The position numbers and the translations under genes were made by a program. Below are positions 53,849 to 53,865 of a stretch of 53,865 nt of DNA, piece after piece (positions within the stretch are counted from its first letter, which is position 1; each line of letters begins with the position of its first letter). Under the pieces are notes generated by a model. That model saw only the letters and a list, made by a program, of their open reading frames with translations. It was not told the origin of the DNA and ran no database searches. Source of the stretch: Corynebacterium sp. 122RC1 (GTDB taxonomy: Bacteria > Actinomycetota > Actinomycetes > Mycobacteriales > Mycobacteriaceae); NCBI RefSeq assembly GCF_024580955.1, contig NZ_JANIKD010000017.1, forward strand, positions 1-53,865, in the 5' to 3' direction.

Positions 53849-53865
53849 GGGCAGCAGTTGGGGAG

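Overview
The window is chromosomal DNA from a high-GC actinobacterium, almost certainly a Corynebacterium or close relative. The gene order is that of the mycobacterial/corynebacterial core: sigB ... sigA-ppgK-suhB-DUF4193-DUF3093-dut-DUF3710-trmA-like-dxs-rnd-DUF3000-hemQ-msrB-ribD-like, then thrS-HIT-pgsA-patA-pimA, then tesB-yebC-ruvCAB-yajC-secDF-dciAE-apt-rel-ppi-MBL-hisS. From memory this follows M. tuberculosis Rv2671-Rv2710 and Rv2580c-Rv2614c. The dciAE-apt-rel order and the copC-PCuAC-DyP-thrS order are, as I recall, those of C. glutamicum. HemQ carries H118, Y135 and H158 at the numbering I recall for C. diphtheriae.

Layout. 1-6.5 kb: sigB, dtd, a methyltransferase, DUF3099, DUF3039, a DEAD/DEAH helicase and an SRPBCC protein. 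6.5-14.4 kb: sigA, polyphosphate glucokinase, inositol phosphatase, several uncharacterised actinobacterial families, dUTPase and an RNA m5U methyltransferase. 14.4-20.7 kb: dxs (isoprenoids), rnd, DUF3000, hemQ (heme), msrB and a RibD_C reductase. 20.7-21.7 kb: six tRNA genes on the minus strand (Gly, Val, Gly, Cys, Val, Gly, with one Gly-Val unit duplicated in tandem) and a divergent tRNA-Val(CAC), followed by an unusual nested palindromic repeat. 22.0-24.7 kb: a copper/heme operon (copC, PCuAC lipoprotein, Tat-exported DyP peroxidase) behind an ECF-sigma-type promoter. 24.7-33.4 kb: thrS with a structured leader and phosphatidylinositol mannoside synthesis (pgsA, patA, pimA), with a GT87 transferase and a TesB thioesterase. 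33.4-48.8 kb: yebC, Holliday-junction resolvase ruvCAB, Sec accessory proteins, an orphan lipoprotein, purine salvage, the stringent response enzyme, cyclophilin, thiol peroxidase, a metallo-beta-lactamase-fold protein and hisS. 48.8-53.9 kb: serine dehydratase, a TetR regulator, and a degenerate ABC-ATPase/YhgE-Pip pair in which the membrane gene is cut by an in-frame TAG.

Regulation. Many genes look leaderless: a TANNNT -10 hexamer lies 6-8 nt before an ATG or GTG with no ribosome binding site. In two places (ribD-like/msrB and tetR/sdaA) the TAA stop codon of the upstream gene is itself the first three bases of the next gene's -10. A SigH-type promoter precedes sigB, and a GGGAAC-N17-CGACTA promoter precedes copC.

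Most of the window is conserved housekeeping. The parts most worth a second look are the nested palindrome at 21795-21918, the thrS leader, the stop-codon/-10 overlaps, the ECF promoter of the copper operon, and the broken or pseudo-ATPase exporter at the right end. I did not find a phage, transposon, CRISPR array or recognisable defence system.
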